Shown here piece by piece: positions 1 to 11,515 of a DNA stretch of 64,000 nucleotides. Each line of letters begins with the position of its first letter. Position 1 is the first letter of the stretch. Below the pieces are notes generated by a model. That model had not been told where the DNA came from, did not search any database, and saw nothing but the letters and a program-made list of their open reading frames with translations. The DNA comes from Moringa oleifera (taxonomy: Eukaryota; Streptophyta; Magnoliopsida; Brassicales; Moringaceae): positions 5,580,001 to 5,644,000 of the forward strand of contig JAJFZO010000087.1 in NCBI GenBank assembly GCA_021397835.1, written 5' to 3'. A program made the translations under genes and the position numbers.

Positions 1-2100
1 AATGTTTTAATCACTCTCCAAATGGCATTTAATTCCTTGCATAGAGTATGTCCATTTGTTATAAAATTTTAAATCAATTACATTAGAAGGACTTACATTT
101 TGTCTAAATTTTTAAGTTGAGACTTAAAAAAATTGCATCAATCAAAGCCTTATATTTTGCTTTCATCTAATATGTTTTATTAATTTTAACAGTCCTAATT
201 TTTTGATATATCAAATTATGATTATAACTATAATAATTAAATGCCTTTTTTTGTTTTTTCTTCTTTAATTTCTTTAGTAATAATATGATAATTAAACTTA
301 TTAAAAGAATATATCTCATTTTTATTTAGTTAATAAGGCAATAAAATTTTATTTATTTCCTTCTCCTAAGCACATGTATAAAGTCATATGGATATAGCCG
401 TTCTTTTCATGCATTAAAAAATCAAAAATATGAAATTAATAGAATTTATTGGATGGAATTTTCATATTGACAAAATGTCAAAATGTAAATATTTAACCAA
501 TATAATTTCTTTTGTGGATTCTCATTTGAAAATTTATACAAAATTTAACTTTTTTTGTGTAACTCAACCATAAATTTTTTAATAAATTAAATTTAATAAT
601 TAAATGTTCCAGTAAATAAATTATTCATGTTAAATTTGAGGTAAAATTCTATTTAAACACTTTCTTGTAATAAAAGAAAACCTACGTATATCTTTGTCAT
701 TGTCATTTTTTTTTTTTGGAAATTACTAATGTCTTTATTCCATCACCTAGTAACATCCGTACTCTTTTCATTGATATGCTTATTGTTGGAATACATTGTA
801 AAACCAAAATTTATATGGTTTATTAATTAAGTATTTAAGAAAATTATATTACCATATCATGTAATTTATATGGTGTGTATATATAACTATTTTATTCACG
901 CTTTCAATCAAAATTTATGTAAATTTTTAATTTGATTTAAATTAAACATTGGCTTTAATATAATTTTCAAAAGGATCACTTTGATTGAGAATTTTTTTGC
1001 AATAAATTTTAATTTAAACTTTTTTATAAATGTAAAGAAATGTTTAAGTTACAATTATTTTCCAAAAAATCTAAATTTTGAGTACTAAAAATATCTGTTA
1101 ATAATTTACATTGTTAAAATTTAGAAAATATTTTCAATATTTAAAAATTTATTCAGTTTTTTCGTGAATGTAGTTTGAATAATTTTCAATACTTAAAAAT
1201 TTATTTAGTTTTTCGTGAAAGTAGTTTGAATAAATTTTTTATAGTTTTAAAATTTTTCAAATCAAAATTTATTATACAAAATTCCCAATTTGAATAGACT
1301 CTTTCAAAAAATGAAAAAGTTATAATCGGTTTGAATCAAATTGATATTTTATATATATGTAATTGATCCAAAAAACTATACAATTTTTATTGAAAAATGT
1401 ACATAATGCATAATTTTTTTATATTTAACGTAATTGATATAAAAAAAAATAAAAGATTGACTGCATGAATAAGCTTTCTACCCATGTTCTATGAACTCTT
1501 AAAGATAGACATCTTCATAGGAGCAACTCTTGAGGAGTTGAAAGCACTAGTGAAAGTATTTGGTGTAAATGTTGGATGTGTAGTCCCCAATGCAGTTATG
1601 GCCTCTTCCTCATCTAGATGATATGGTTATGGAGATGATCATGGGCTATCAATGTCACAACTTTTTCTAATAAAGTCACCTCGTCTTTCTCTTCCTATCA
1701 TTCATTTATGTTGACAAAATCAGTAATGTAAAAATAAAACTTATCAATTATGAAAAACATTAGGCAGAATCTCCCTTAAATAATAAATTAATAAATCTCT
1801 TAAAACTCATGCTAAAAACATAATATCCAAAATACAATCTTTAAAAATAAAGTAAGTAAATAAATTGATAATATGTAGTAATAAGAGCAAAACATAAAAT
1901 ATTGATAAAAATCAACTAAAACTTATTAATACACTTAATTTAGTATAAAAAATAAACTTTTTACCTACAATTCAACATAGTGTCCCCTAAAGATGAAGTA
2001 AACACCAAAAAAAAAAACATCAACACATAATGTTTAGAATTTACACCTCCAGTCATAGAATAAATAATTCAATTAATATAAAATAAATCAGTTAGTACAT
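1..2100. other. AT-rich intergenic sequence, no gene seen
   Basis: Very AT-rich sequence broken by stops in all frames, with no recognisable protein remnant before the CACTA remnant begins near 2100. It includes one copy of an AT-rich repeat family listed separately. The left end of the CACTA element should lie here or outside the window, but I found no CACTATAAGAA-like terminus. Confidence 0.5.
900..1290. repeat. AT-rich dispersed repeat, copy 1
   Basis: The order of short blocks (a stretch ending in GAATTTT, then TTTAATTT runs, then TAAGTTAC, an A-rich run, and a block around ACTAAAAATAT) resembles similar tracts near 20.0, 30.3 and 46.5 kb. Similarity was judged by eye in AT-rich sequence, so family membership is tentative. 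It may be a worn MITE or a non-coding part of a larger transposon. Confidence 0.35.
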
Positions 2101-2109
2101 ATAAAATAA

Positions 2110-5100
2110 ATTAACTTGATCATATTGTTCAAAGTCGTCCTCTTCTTCATTTGAATCACTTTAAAATCTGGTTTATCTTATTTGTCTTCTTCCTCATCAT
2201 TAATATTTATTAATATCTCATATAGAATGATCTAAAGAGATAGGATTTTTTTCCACATCAATCTCAACCTGATAAGCATCTATCTTATCATTTTGAAATG
2301 ATGTAGCTTGGACTAATTCAAATATGGAACTCGATTGCGAAAGATTGATGATAGACCTATCTTTTGTATTGCAAACAACCACACTTGTCACGCTTGTCAC
2401 ATTTTAAGTGTAGATAAGAGACATAATAAGCCTAGGTTACTTGCATAACCAAACCAAATGACTCATTGTTATTTAGTATCCTTGCATAGTTGATATCCAC
2501 TAAATTATATGCTTTATGAATTTCATGTATTGACATTTGAATAAAACCATTCACATTTGAATAATATGATTCACTTGATTAGTAGTATAGGGTATTCCAA
2601 TTCTAGCACCTTCATCAATTTATTGTAAAAGTTGCTTTCATCCACATTATGATTGGACCACTTAATGCAGACTCTAATATTTATTATAACTCTATTTGAA
2701 TTGTCTTTTAGTGTGAAATTTGTATCCATTAACATAAAATCCTAAATATGACTTTGTAGATCTTTACAGCCCTTTTACAACGTCTTGGATGAAATTGTTA
2801 GTAATGTAGTTCAATGATTCATGTGCTCATATATATATATAAAGTGGGTCATGTGACTGTATTTACCATAAACTTGTAAACATTTAGGGTTTAGAATATT
2901 GGTACTCACGTGTTGGTTAAACTAATATACAATTTGAAGTTCTTAATTAATATCAACTTTACAATCAGTTTTATATGGAAGAAGTTCTCGTAATTAAGAA
3001 ATATAAATTTTGTAAACCATTAATTAATCATAAATAAGTATTATATGTGGATGGGTAAATAGATGGCTATTGTTAAGTAGTGAAACGCATACTTTATGAA
3101 AAGTTTTACTTGTAAGCAGTTCAATAATATTTTTTTCTTCTAAATACTCAAATGAGATATGTAAATATAAATAGGTTCCTTCAAGCTCTTTCATACGTGT
3201 ATTGACATGTGGTTCAAAGTAATGTGATCAAAATAATGATATATGTTCAACCAAATATGCATTACATAGTGAATCTTCAATTTTTTTTAATTTTTGACAT
3301 TTTTTTTAACTTCTGAAGATAACTACAATGACAATTGAGATTGATCAAATAAATTAATCTATTATTCAGAAAATAATGAATTAACAGAAAGTACAATTAC
3401 TACCTCTCAAATGGATACATCCATGGATACAGCACTAGATCTATTATCCTTACTTCATAGGCCAAGTGGATTGGAAGATGTTCCATTAAGTTACAAAAAC
3501 TTGGTAGGAATATACGTTCGAGCTTACAAAAAATTATAACGATATCATTTTAAAGGCTTCTTATATCTTCATCTCGATTAATTATTGATGTCAACTCTTT
3601 GAAAATGAGGCTCAACTCTATTACTTATGACATATTTGAAGACATCAGCTCATGAAATCCAATAGATAGTAATCTTTGCATAAAAGCATGATAATCATGA
3701 TTCTTCATCCTAAACAATTTATATTTTCTCATCTCTCACACGTTTCGTTATATTTGATGCATATCAATCAGAGAATTGATGATTTTTTACCACTCACACC
3801 ATATTTCGTTACTTGATTTGATAAGTGTGTAACAATTTAGTGTATTTTTCAGTTGCTACATTTCGCACCAGCTTAGGCCGTAGGTGAAAACACCTTCAAA
3901 TCTTCCCTTGAGTTTGCATTATCTTCATTTTTCCTTCTGTAGCCAAAATTGTGTTGAACACATTATCGAACATATTTTTTCTATATGCATGACATTAGGG
4001 TTATATTGAATTTGATCAGTGCGCTAATAAGATAAATCCTAATTGATTCTTCTTTTTCTCTAACTACACATCTCATGTAGTAACTCATATCCAAACATAA
4101 CAAAATGAGTTAATGTTCTCATCATTTTATTTTAAAAGATATGGTTTTGTTCTTTCTAATTAATAGTCTTGGGATAAGAACTTATAGTGATTATCAAACT
4201 ATGATTATTTACGTTAGTTTGGAAGAGTAAAATACATTTGAATCTTTCACGTAGTACGGACAAGCTAATTTTCCTATTGTACTCTACCTGCATAGCATTA
4301 AACTAGAAGGGAAATCACCAATATTCCTCATAAGAGCAACTCTCATTATAAAATTTTATTTATAAGAGACACCCCAAGCTCTAACAACATTTGCAATTCT
4401 ACTATTAAAAATGGCAAATAGACATCTCTCTTATCTTTCAGATGTTTTAGACCAAGAACAATCATCACTAAGAACATACACTTCTCTTTCATGCGCAACA
4501 AAAGTAGCAATCATATTGTATGACTATGACATGTAATGAAGAATATTGTTGTGCTCACTAACCAAATGGTTGAAACTCACCAATGCTCAAACCTAATCAT
4601 ACATTTTTACATTCAACTGTGAATGATGGATGCGCCTGATTAAAATGTATCCAAGTAAGAGAGTTTGAGTGATGACACATGATATCATCTCATATTTTAC
4701 ATATCATCTCTCATGTTCGTAATCGAGGCATTCGATACATATAATCATTGTAATCGTGGACCAAGAGAATGTTAATACATCTCTTTATAAAGGACATGTA
4801 TCTTTGATTTCTCATATTTCGATCGTCATCTCTCATACTGCGAATGATCATAAAACTTAGAACTACTTAATTAACTATTCTCACTCTAGTATATCATCCG
4901 TCGATTGTCACAATGAGGAATCTTTTCCACTGATAATCTCATATCTTGCATGAGTTTCTTTATGTCATAAAAGTTCTCAGTTATTACAACATCGATCGAC
5001 ATCAACTCTTTTAGTAATTAACTAAGGTCATCATAACACCTTTCTAAAATATGGTGGCTAGACTTTATGTTCAGCATTTGGGCCATAACAAACAATTGAA

Positions 5101-5575
5101 AATGATTTTGACACTCATTTTGTAGCTTTTGATTTACATCATTCAATATATCATTATAAAATTATCTTGCATCTGGATTCGAAGATTGAATCTAATTAAA
5201 TTTTAGACCAACTACATCCATTATCATTGTTAGGTATGCATTAAAAATTTCATGCATAATGATAAATCCTTCTTCAACGTAATATTCATTTGACATACAA
5301 TTATAATATCATCTATTTTTGTCAATTTCAAACATAATATCCAAACACAAAATCATCTTTGGCTAGATAAAATCTAACAATTTCAACATATTTATAGAGA
5401 TGATTTTGAAATTTTTAACGGTCACATGGATATCTCATTTTATCTTCATCTATTAGCTTTAAATGACTATTAGCAAACTAAATAAATTGTTCTATTTCAA
5501 ATAAGAAATCCTATTTTAAAAGTCCATTTATGAACCTAAAGTCCATACACTGATTATCTAATCTACTCATATTTC
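2110..5575 (-). pseudogene. CACTA TNP2-type transposase pseudogene
   Basis: Translating the minus strand with frame jumps gives family landmarks in the right order. A transposase-associated N-terminal region begins near 5575. A TNP2 core follows, with a segment like HPSFTVECKNVxLGLSIGEF (about 4.6 kb) and one like VALMRNIGDFPSS followed by GKLACP (about 4.3 kb). Next comes a DUF4218-like stretch including HLPIHLAYEV and WMYPFER (about 3.4 kb), and finally a DUF4216-like stretch including YNLVDINYARILNNNE (about 2.5 kb). Many stops and frameshifts interrupt it, so no functional protein is possible. The family normally excises and moves CACTA DNA transposons. Order and orientation agree with the CACTA terminus at 6636. 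Confidence 0.8.
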
Positions 5576-6619
5576 TTTCTTTTAGTTCTAAATTAGTTAA
5601 AAATGATCAATTATGTTAAAATTTTGGCATAATCTAATCTATATAATAGAAACCCCTCTGAAATATAAAACAATTGGATAATTTAACAAAGAAACACATT
5701 CAAAACCATGAAAAACGATCTCATAAGGCATTTTAATTTAACTACTATTTTTGCAAAGACATAATCATGGTTCAATTTTTTTTTTCAGTTAATGTGGACG
5801 TAAAAGTAAGAGAAGAAAACGCAGCAAGATGTTTGATATATGTGGTTGGTATCATTACTTCAAACATACATCAATCCCACTTTAATAAATGGTTGGTATC
5901 ATTTGTTAAATTAAGCATACTAATCAGACTTGTAAAAGTAAAGCTAATGGTTGACTGAAATGGATAAGAAATTGAAAATCTAATGTCTATGTAGCTCATA
6001 GTCCTCATGATTCATAGCCTCAAAACGCGATTTCATATTGATACCATTAAACTAAATTTGACCCACCAATAGCTAAAATTACCATAATCTAAAATGAATC
6101 TAATTAACACCAACAATACCTTTATAAGTTTCTATTATGATCTATGTGAACAATAAAAAATGAAATGTCACATCTAGATTATGATGATTCACATTTTAGA
6201 CAATAATTCAACATTGAAATATCCAAATTATAGTAAAAAGAAAGATATTTCAACATATAAAATATCTGTAGTTCACATAATTGTTATACCTAACAATAAA
6301 ATAGAAAATCATGAGGCATAGAGAGGCTCGAAAAAGCTCATGTGAAAGGTAAAAGAGAGAAAATGGAAAAACAAAAAGGGAAATAAGAATAAAATGGAGG
6401 AAGATGAGGAGCCTTAATTTTAAAAGCCTTAGCGATAAAGATTAAGGTGACAAGGTCTGTCACTACCTAGCAATAAAACTTAGTTCGTTATTATCATCCA
6501 TCATTAAGACGTCGTTATTTTTTTGCTACGTCAAAAATATTAATTTTATCATACTTTTGTTCTTAATTCATCAATGTTTAGTGGAAAATGTAATCCACCA
6601 CTAAAATCCATTGCTATTT

Positions 6620-6636
6620 TGGCAGTTCTTATAGTG
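6620..6636 (-). repeat. CACTA terminal inverted repeat (right end)
   Basis: On the plus strand the segment ends CTTATAGTG; the reverse complement CACTATAAGAACTGCC has the CACTA signature. It lies upstream of the transposase start, as expected for the promoter-side terminus. The matching left terminus is not visible. Confidence 0.65.
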
Positions 6637-7129
6637 TGCATCTTAATAAAAACTCACATTTTTATTCGAAACAAAAAGATATATTTTCACTGAAAATGAA
6701 AAGATAAATTTTCATTAACATCATATGATTTTTCCAATAGCTGCTCATATGGATGAAAATTTTGTAAAAATGCAGACAATAATGCATAACACTTGAAAGA
6801 GTATAGTTAGGAACTTATGGCATTGAACCTTCTTTTGTTATAAAGACATGGTAATAAACTAAGATAATGATATTCACACAATCTTTTCTTAAACATAGCT
6901 CATTTTCACAGTTATGTTCATTTTGCTGCTAAATGACTCTTGATTTCATGATTACTTTAGAGAATTTAACTTTACAATTCCTATAATAGCAATATTTGTT
7001 CACTCACATATGTGATATATGTCATATCCCATTTAGACTTCTAAGCTATAAGAATTATGAAAACTTAACTTATCTTAGCACATATGTTGCAAGCAATAAT
7101 ATGTCATCAAAAAAATTGGTAAAAGATAT
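6637..7129. other. Spacer between transposon remnants
   Basis: AT-rich sequence with no ORF or family motif that I recognise. Confidence 0.4.
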
Positions 7130-8050
7130 CATTTTTTCATGGGCTTAATCTTATTCCATTTGATGAAGAGTTTACTTTATCCTTAAACAAACCTTTAGTA
7201 AGTGGATCCACAAAGTTATCCTTTAATCTTATATGATCAATAGAATCATTTTATTTGAAATAATTGTTTAGTAATATTATGTATTCGATGAATTTTGTTT
7301 AAAGCTTTTGTGTATTAATCTAAACTTTATTTATCCATTGATTTATCAAATTTTAATTTCTTTTCAAAAATTTACTTACAGTGCAAAATTTCTTTTCTTG
7401 GAGGTAAATTAACTAATTCTTAAGAGTGATTTTATATAATGGATTCAATTTCACTATGAATTTCTCCAAAACGAAGTTTTAGGCATTGACATTGCTTCCT
7501 TAAATATTTAAGACTTGTTTTCTAACAAATAAGTTAAAAAGTTATGTCTAAATGACATGGATTTTTTGAACCTCACTCTGTGTCTAGATTTCTCTTTATC
7601 TTTTGGAAGATTACTACTTATAGCATCATAAGCTCTTCTTAAACAGGACACCTCTTGTAGAGCTTTGCAAGAACATGTGATTTAAAGAAAATAAAGCATT
7701 CCTAGATTCACTAATTGTATTTTTGTTTATATCAAGAATGTCAAATTTGTGCATTAGAAATTGATATGCACTACTGTTTTTTGCATGTTGAATGAATGTC
7801 ATCATGGTTTTGGTACTACCTCCACTTTTTTAGACTTAGGAACAATCACCTTATCTAAGCAACCCTGCACTTTCAAGTATTTATACGAAGATTTTCCTCT
7901 TTTTTCTAATTTGTAAAAAGTTACATCATTTTTCTTCTAAGGTACTTTATTAAAAATATAGATTGTAGGTAGAATAGTTTGCTTTCATATATTTTAGAGT
8001 AATCAAGAACTTATCGACATAGCATTCATCATATCTATTAAAATAAGAGA
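7130..8050 (-). pseudogene. Ty1/Copia polyprotein fragment, internally deleted
   Basis: Minus-strand translation with frame jumps gives the end of the Copia integrase (IDMMNAM near 8.0 kb, FNKVP, then YKYLKVQGCLDKVIVPKSKK near 7.87 kb). A short stretch resembles the start of the reverse transcriptase region. The sequence then passes directly to the polyprotein C-terminus (NFVDPLTKGLFKDKVNSSS near 7.2 kb). Most of the reverse transcriptase and RNase H is missing between 7.3 and 7.6 kb, so this is a deleted remnant. No LTR could be assigned. It lies on the same strand as the CACTA transposase but is a separate insertion. Confidence 0.75.
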
Positions 8051-8329
8051 TCAATAATATGTTTATGTATTTAATATGAAAGGAAATAATTAAGCGTACA
8101 AAAAAAGATTATCAAGTATATATTGCGCAACATTTTACACACCATGTGGTTATTATGAACTTAACTTTTTACTTTGTGACATTGCTAATTCTTGTCCTCA
8201 AGTTATAATATTATTTGTAATGACACAATATATTTATTTCTTTCTTCAACAAAAAAATAAAAAAATTACAAGATAATGTTTTAGATTTCACTATTAAACT
8301 ATTATCATAAACACGTTAAAATAGCTATG

Positions 8330-8815
8330 TTGAAAGTGTGAAAGCAATAAAATATCAAGCTCCACAAATAATAGATTCCTTATTTCAATTAGAACAAAGT
8401 AGTGATGATCTTAAAACAAAACCGAAGCTTTCCCTTTAGTAAGACATGAATTTGAGAACTTTAAGTTCTTATTAGGTATGATTTTTTGGTACGACATATT
8501 ATTTGCAATTAATATAGTTAGTTACAATTTAAAGATATGTACATAGATGTGGCTATAACTCAATTGAAAGGTCTTGTTTCTTTTTTTGCAAACTATAGAG
8601 AAAATTGGTTTACATCTACTATGATTTTATCTAAAGAAATAGCAAGTCAAATGGATATAGATCCTGTATTTTGTGAAAATCGTATAAAATATAAATAATT
8701 TATTAATATATGTATTGATGAAAATATAAATAATGAAGCAATATTATCGATTGAAGATTTATGTAGAATTAATTATGTCATATATATAGTTGATCAAGCT
8801 ATTTCTTTAATTTAA
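8330..8815 (+). pseudogene. hAT-like (TTF-type zinc finger / ZMYM1-like) transposase fragment
   Basis: Plus-strand frames give HEFENFKFLLG, FWYDILFAINIVSYNL and then, after a frame jump, KGLVSFFANYRENWFTSTM-like and KEIASQMDIDPVF segments. This order is typical of the DUF4371 region of plant TTF-type zinc-finger hAT-related transposases (often annotated zinc finger MYM-type protein 1-like). The frame changes several times and neither the zinc finger nor the C-terminal dimerisation domain is present, so this is a broken fragment. Its edges are estimates. Confidence 0.65.
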
Positions 8816-8984
8816 AACAGATGCTATATTACTTGGTAATTTAACCCACCACATACACAGTGAGTGAATATGAATGTAAGTGTGAGTTTTATGTAGTAAG
8901 AGAATGGAGAGTATGAGTGTGGGTTTTGTCTCACTAGTATGTGCATGCTTAAATGAGGTTTTAATTCATCTACACATGTTATTT

Positions 8985-11515
8985 ATTAATGATACATATA
9001 TTGTATATAATATCGTTTGATCAAATTCTAAAATTGAGTTATCTTTGTTGGACTTCTTTTCATTTCATGTGCCACCTATACTATGGTGGTCAAATTATTG
9101 ACTCAACTGTTGAGAGATATGGCTCAAATGGTGTAATTGTTTTTGATGATATATATAATAACTTATTTTTTACATTAAAAATAATATGAATGATAAAGAA
9201 GGCTGATGCTTAAGTTCTTTTATATTATACTTAGAAAAAACTTCAAAATGATGTAGATATATTGGGGATGTTACAAGTCATTATAGTTCAATTAGGGATG
9301 TTCATGTTTATGTGCATAATGAATTGGTTGCAATAAGAGATAAGCTAGTTTGAATCTCAATTATGCAAATGCTAATGTAAGAAATGATGTAGAGCATGGT
9401 GTCAATTAAAATGTAGATAACATAAGGAATGATAGTGAAAATAGGGTAATTAATATAGATGGAGATGGTATTGATGAAGATAACCTTATTAGTAGTGACT
9501 TATAAGTAGATCTAGGGGATGATGCTATAAATATAGCTAATTTTGACATCTTTATAATAAAATAGAGGTTTCTTGTAAATTTATAAAAGGGACACCTATG
9601 CTTGATGACTTTGAGTTAGACTACTCAAATGAACCACATACTCCACCAGCGTCTGACGAAGATGTTGCTAGTCAAAAGGCCCAGAATTTAATGCTAGTAA
9701 AGATACAAAAAATCATAGTTTACTTCGGGGATGTTTTTTAGGTCATTTGCTAAGGTTAGCGGGACAATAACAAAATATTCTATTAACGAAAACTATTATG
9801 TAAAGTTTACTAAGTCAAAAGTCAATAAACTTAAGGTTATTTGTAAGGCTGGCGATTATAAGTGAACCATCTAGTCTCACAGGTTAGAAAAAATCCTTCT
9901 TTTGCAATTAAAACATATAATACAATCCACACATGCGATAAAACTTTTCATAATAGACTTATCAATACTAGATCTATAGTAAAAAATTATGTTAACATGT
10001 TTATGAGAGAATTCAACCTCAAGATTACTATTTTGATGAAGACAATTGAAGGAAATCTCATTTGTGAGATCTCCAAAAGGGTTTTTATTAAGGCTAAAAG
10101 ATTTGATATTATAGAAATATATGGTTCAAAAAAGAGAAAGTATAAGAAGTTAATGATTACTGTGATGTTAGATTGCTGAAGTTAGACAGTTTCCCTATTT
10201 TAAATTTGGACAGATCACTATCTACTACAGATCTAGTTTTTCAAAGGAAATACATTTGCTTAGATGCTTATAGAAAAATATTTTCGGAGGGATGCAACCT
10301 GTTAAAATATTTGGACGCTTGCCATTTGAAGGATAAATCCTAAGAACAGCTTATGGATGCAATTGGGATTCATGCCAACAAAAACACCTATGTAATTGCT
10401 TATGAAATCATCAATGCTTAGATGAAGGAGGCCTAGACTTGGTTTGTACAACTGTTTCTTATTAATATTGGATCTGTTAGAGATCATGGATGGACTTTCA
10501 TGTTGAACCAGAAAGAATTATGTAATTTATATTATTTTTTTATGTTTACTTAACGCAACATGCTTTGTATTTACATAACACTAATTATATGTATGTTTAT
10601 TAATGATCTGATTCCTACATTTGAGGAACTTATTCCTAAAGTAAACATTCATTTTTTATGTTAGGCATCTATATGAAAATTTCTAGAAATTGTTCAAGAA
10701 AAAATTATGAAAAGACCTTATGTATGTGGTTGCTAAGGCGACCACATTGGTAGAGTTTACACATGTAATGAATAGAATAAGAATTTGCTGATGTTAGAAG
10801 ATTGGTCCAAACATGCATCTTAAGCAAATCCAAATGCAATATATTATTAAATGATCCATCTAAGATATTTAAGACATTAATCATTAGAGTTAGGGATAAG
10901 TCAATATTGTAGTTGTTTGAGGAAATTAGAAATTACATCTTGAAATGTATGCATTTTAATAGAGACAGAATGTAAATGAGTGAGTGACTATTATGTCCTA
11001 AGATCTAGAATTTCTTAAAAATAAAATAAAATGTGAAATTTAGAAGTAGGATATGTATGCCTGAATGGGCTCGGTGGCAAGGACAAAGTGAAAGCTGCTA
11101 ATGAGCAATATGTTATGGACTTAGTTACACACAAATGCAACTAAAACATATGGGAACTTTTCGCAATATTATGTGTGTATACTATGTCTATAATTTATTT
11201 TCAAAAAGAGTTACCTAAAAACTATATGTAAATTCCTCTTACCTTAAAGACATATACATCTAATCTTACTCCTACTTAATTAACCCTTGCAATGACCTAA
11301 ATCTGTGACCACAAACTAACTTGGACTCAATACTACCATAAAAACTCAAAAATCCATTTAGGTAACTAGGAAGCAGAGAAAAAAGGATGTAAATGAATCT
11401 AGTCATCTAACAACCTTTCATCTACATCTTTTCTAGGTAGTATGTCCAAGTAACAGGTAGTAAGTGTAAAAAAGTTGGCCATAATGTCCAATCTTATAGA
11501 GGTCAAGTTAGACAG
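8985..11515 (+). pseudogene. MuDR/MULE transposase pseudogene
   Basis: Plus-strand remnants follow the MULE order. An N-terminal stretch (GGQIIDSTVERYGSNGVIVF) lies near 9.09 kb. A MuDR DNA-binding-like region (KAGDYKW, IHTCDKTFHNRLINTRSIVK) spans about 9.8 to 10.05 kb. The MULE core (LDACHLKDK, AIGIHANKNTYVIAYEI, TWFVQL, HGWTFM) spans 10.3 to 10.52 kb. A downstream ATTLVEFTHVMNRI block is near 10.75 kb. A SWIM-type zinc-finger region starts near 11.09 kb, and a CCHC-like end is near 11.48 kb. Stops and frameshifts occur throughout; the longest surviving reading frame is about 105 codons (9862 to 10179). Terminal inverted repeats were not identified. Confidence 0.8.

Larger units (their letters stand above)
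2110..6636 (-). mobile_element. Degenerate CACTA (En/Spm) DNA transposon
   Basis: The transposase remnant reads on the minus strand. About 1 kb upstream of its start the sequence ends in a CACTA-type terminus: the minus strand reads CACTATAAGAACTGCC from 6636 inward. The intervening 5.6 to 6.6 kb looks like subterminal and leader sequence. The opposite terminus was not found, so the left boundary is only the last recognisable coding trace. A CACTA element should have a 3-bp target duplication; the three bases after the right end are TGC, but the left partner is unknown. The element is inactive. Confidence 0.75.

Noticed and set aside
1544..1556. CACTAGTGAAAG considered as the left CACTA terminus
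   Set aside because: Does not match the right-end sequence CACTATAAGAACTGCC beyond the first five bases.
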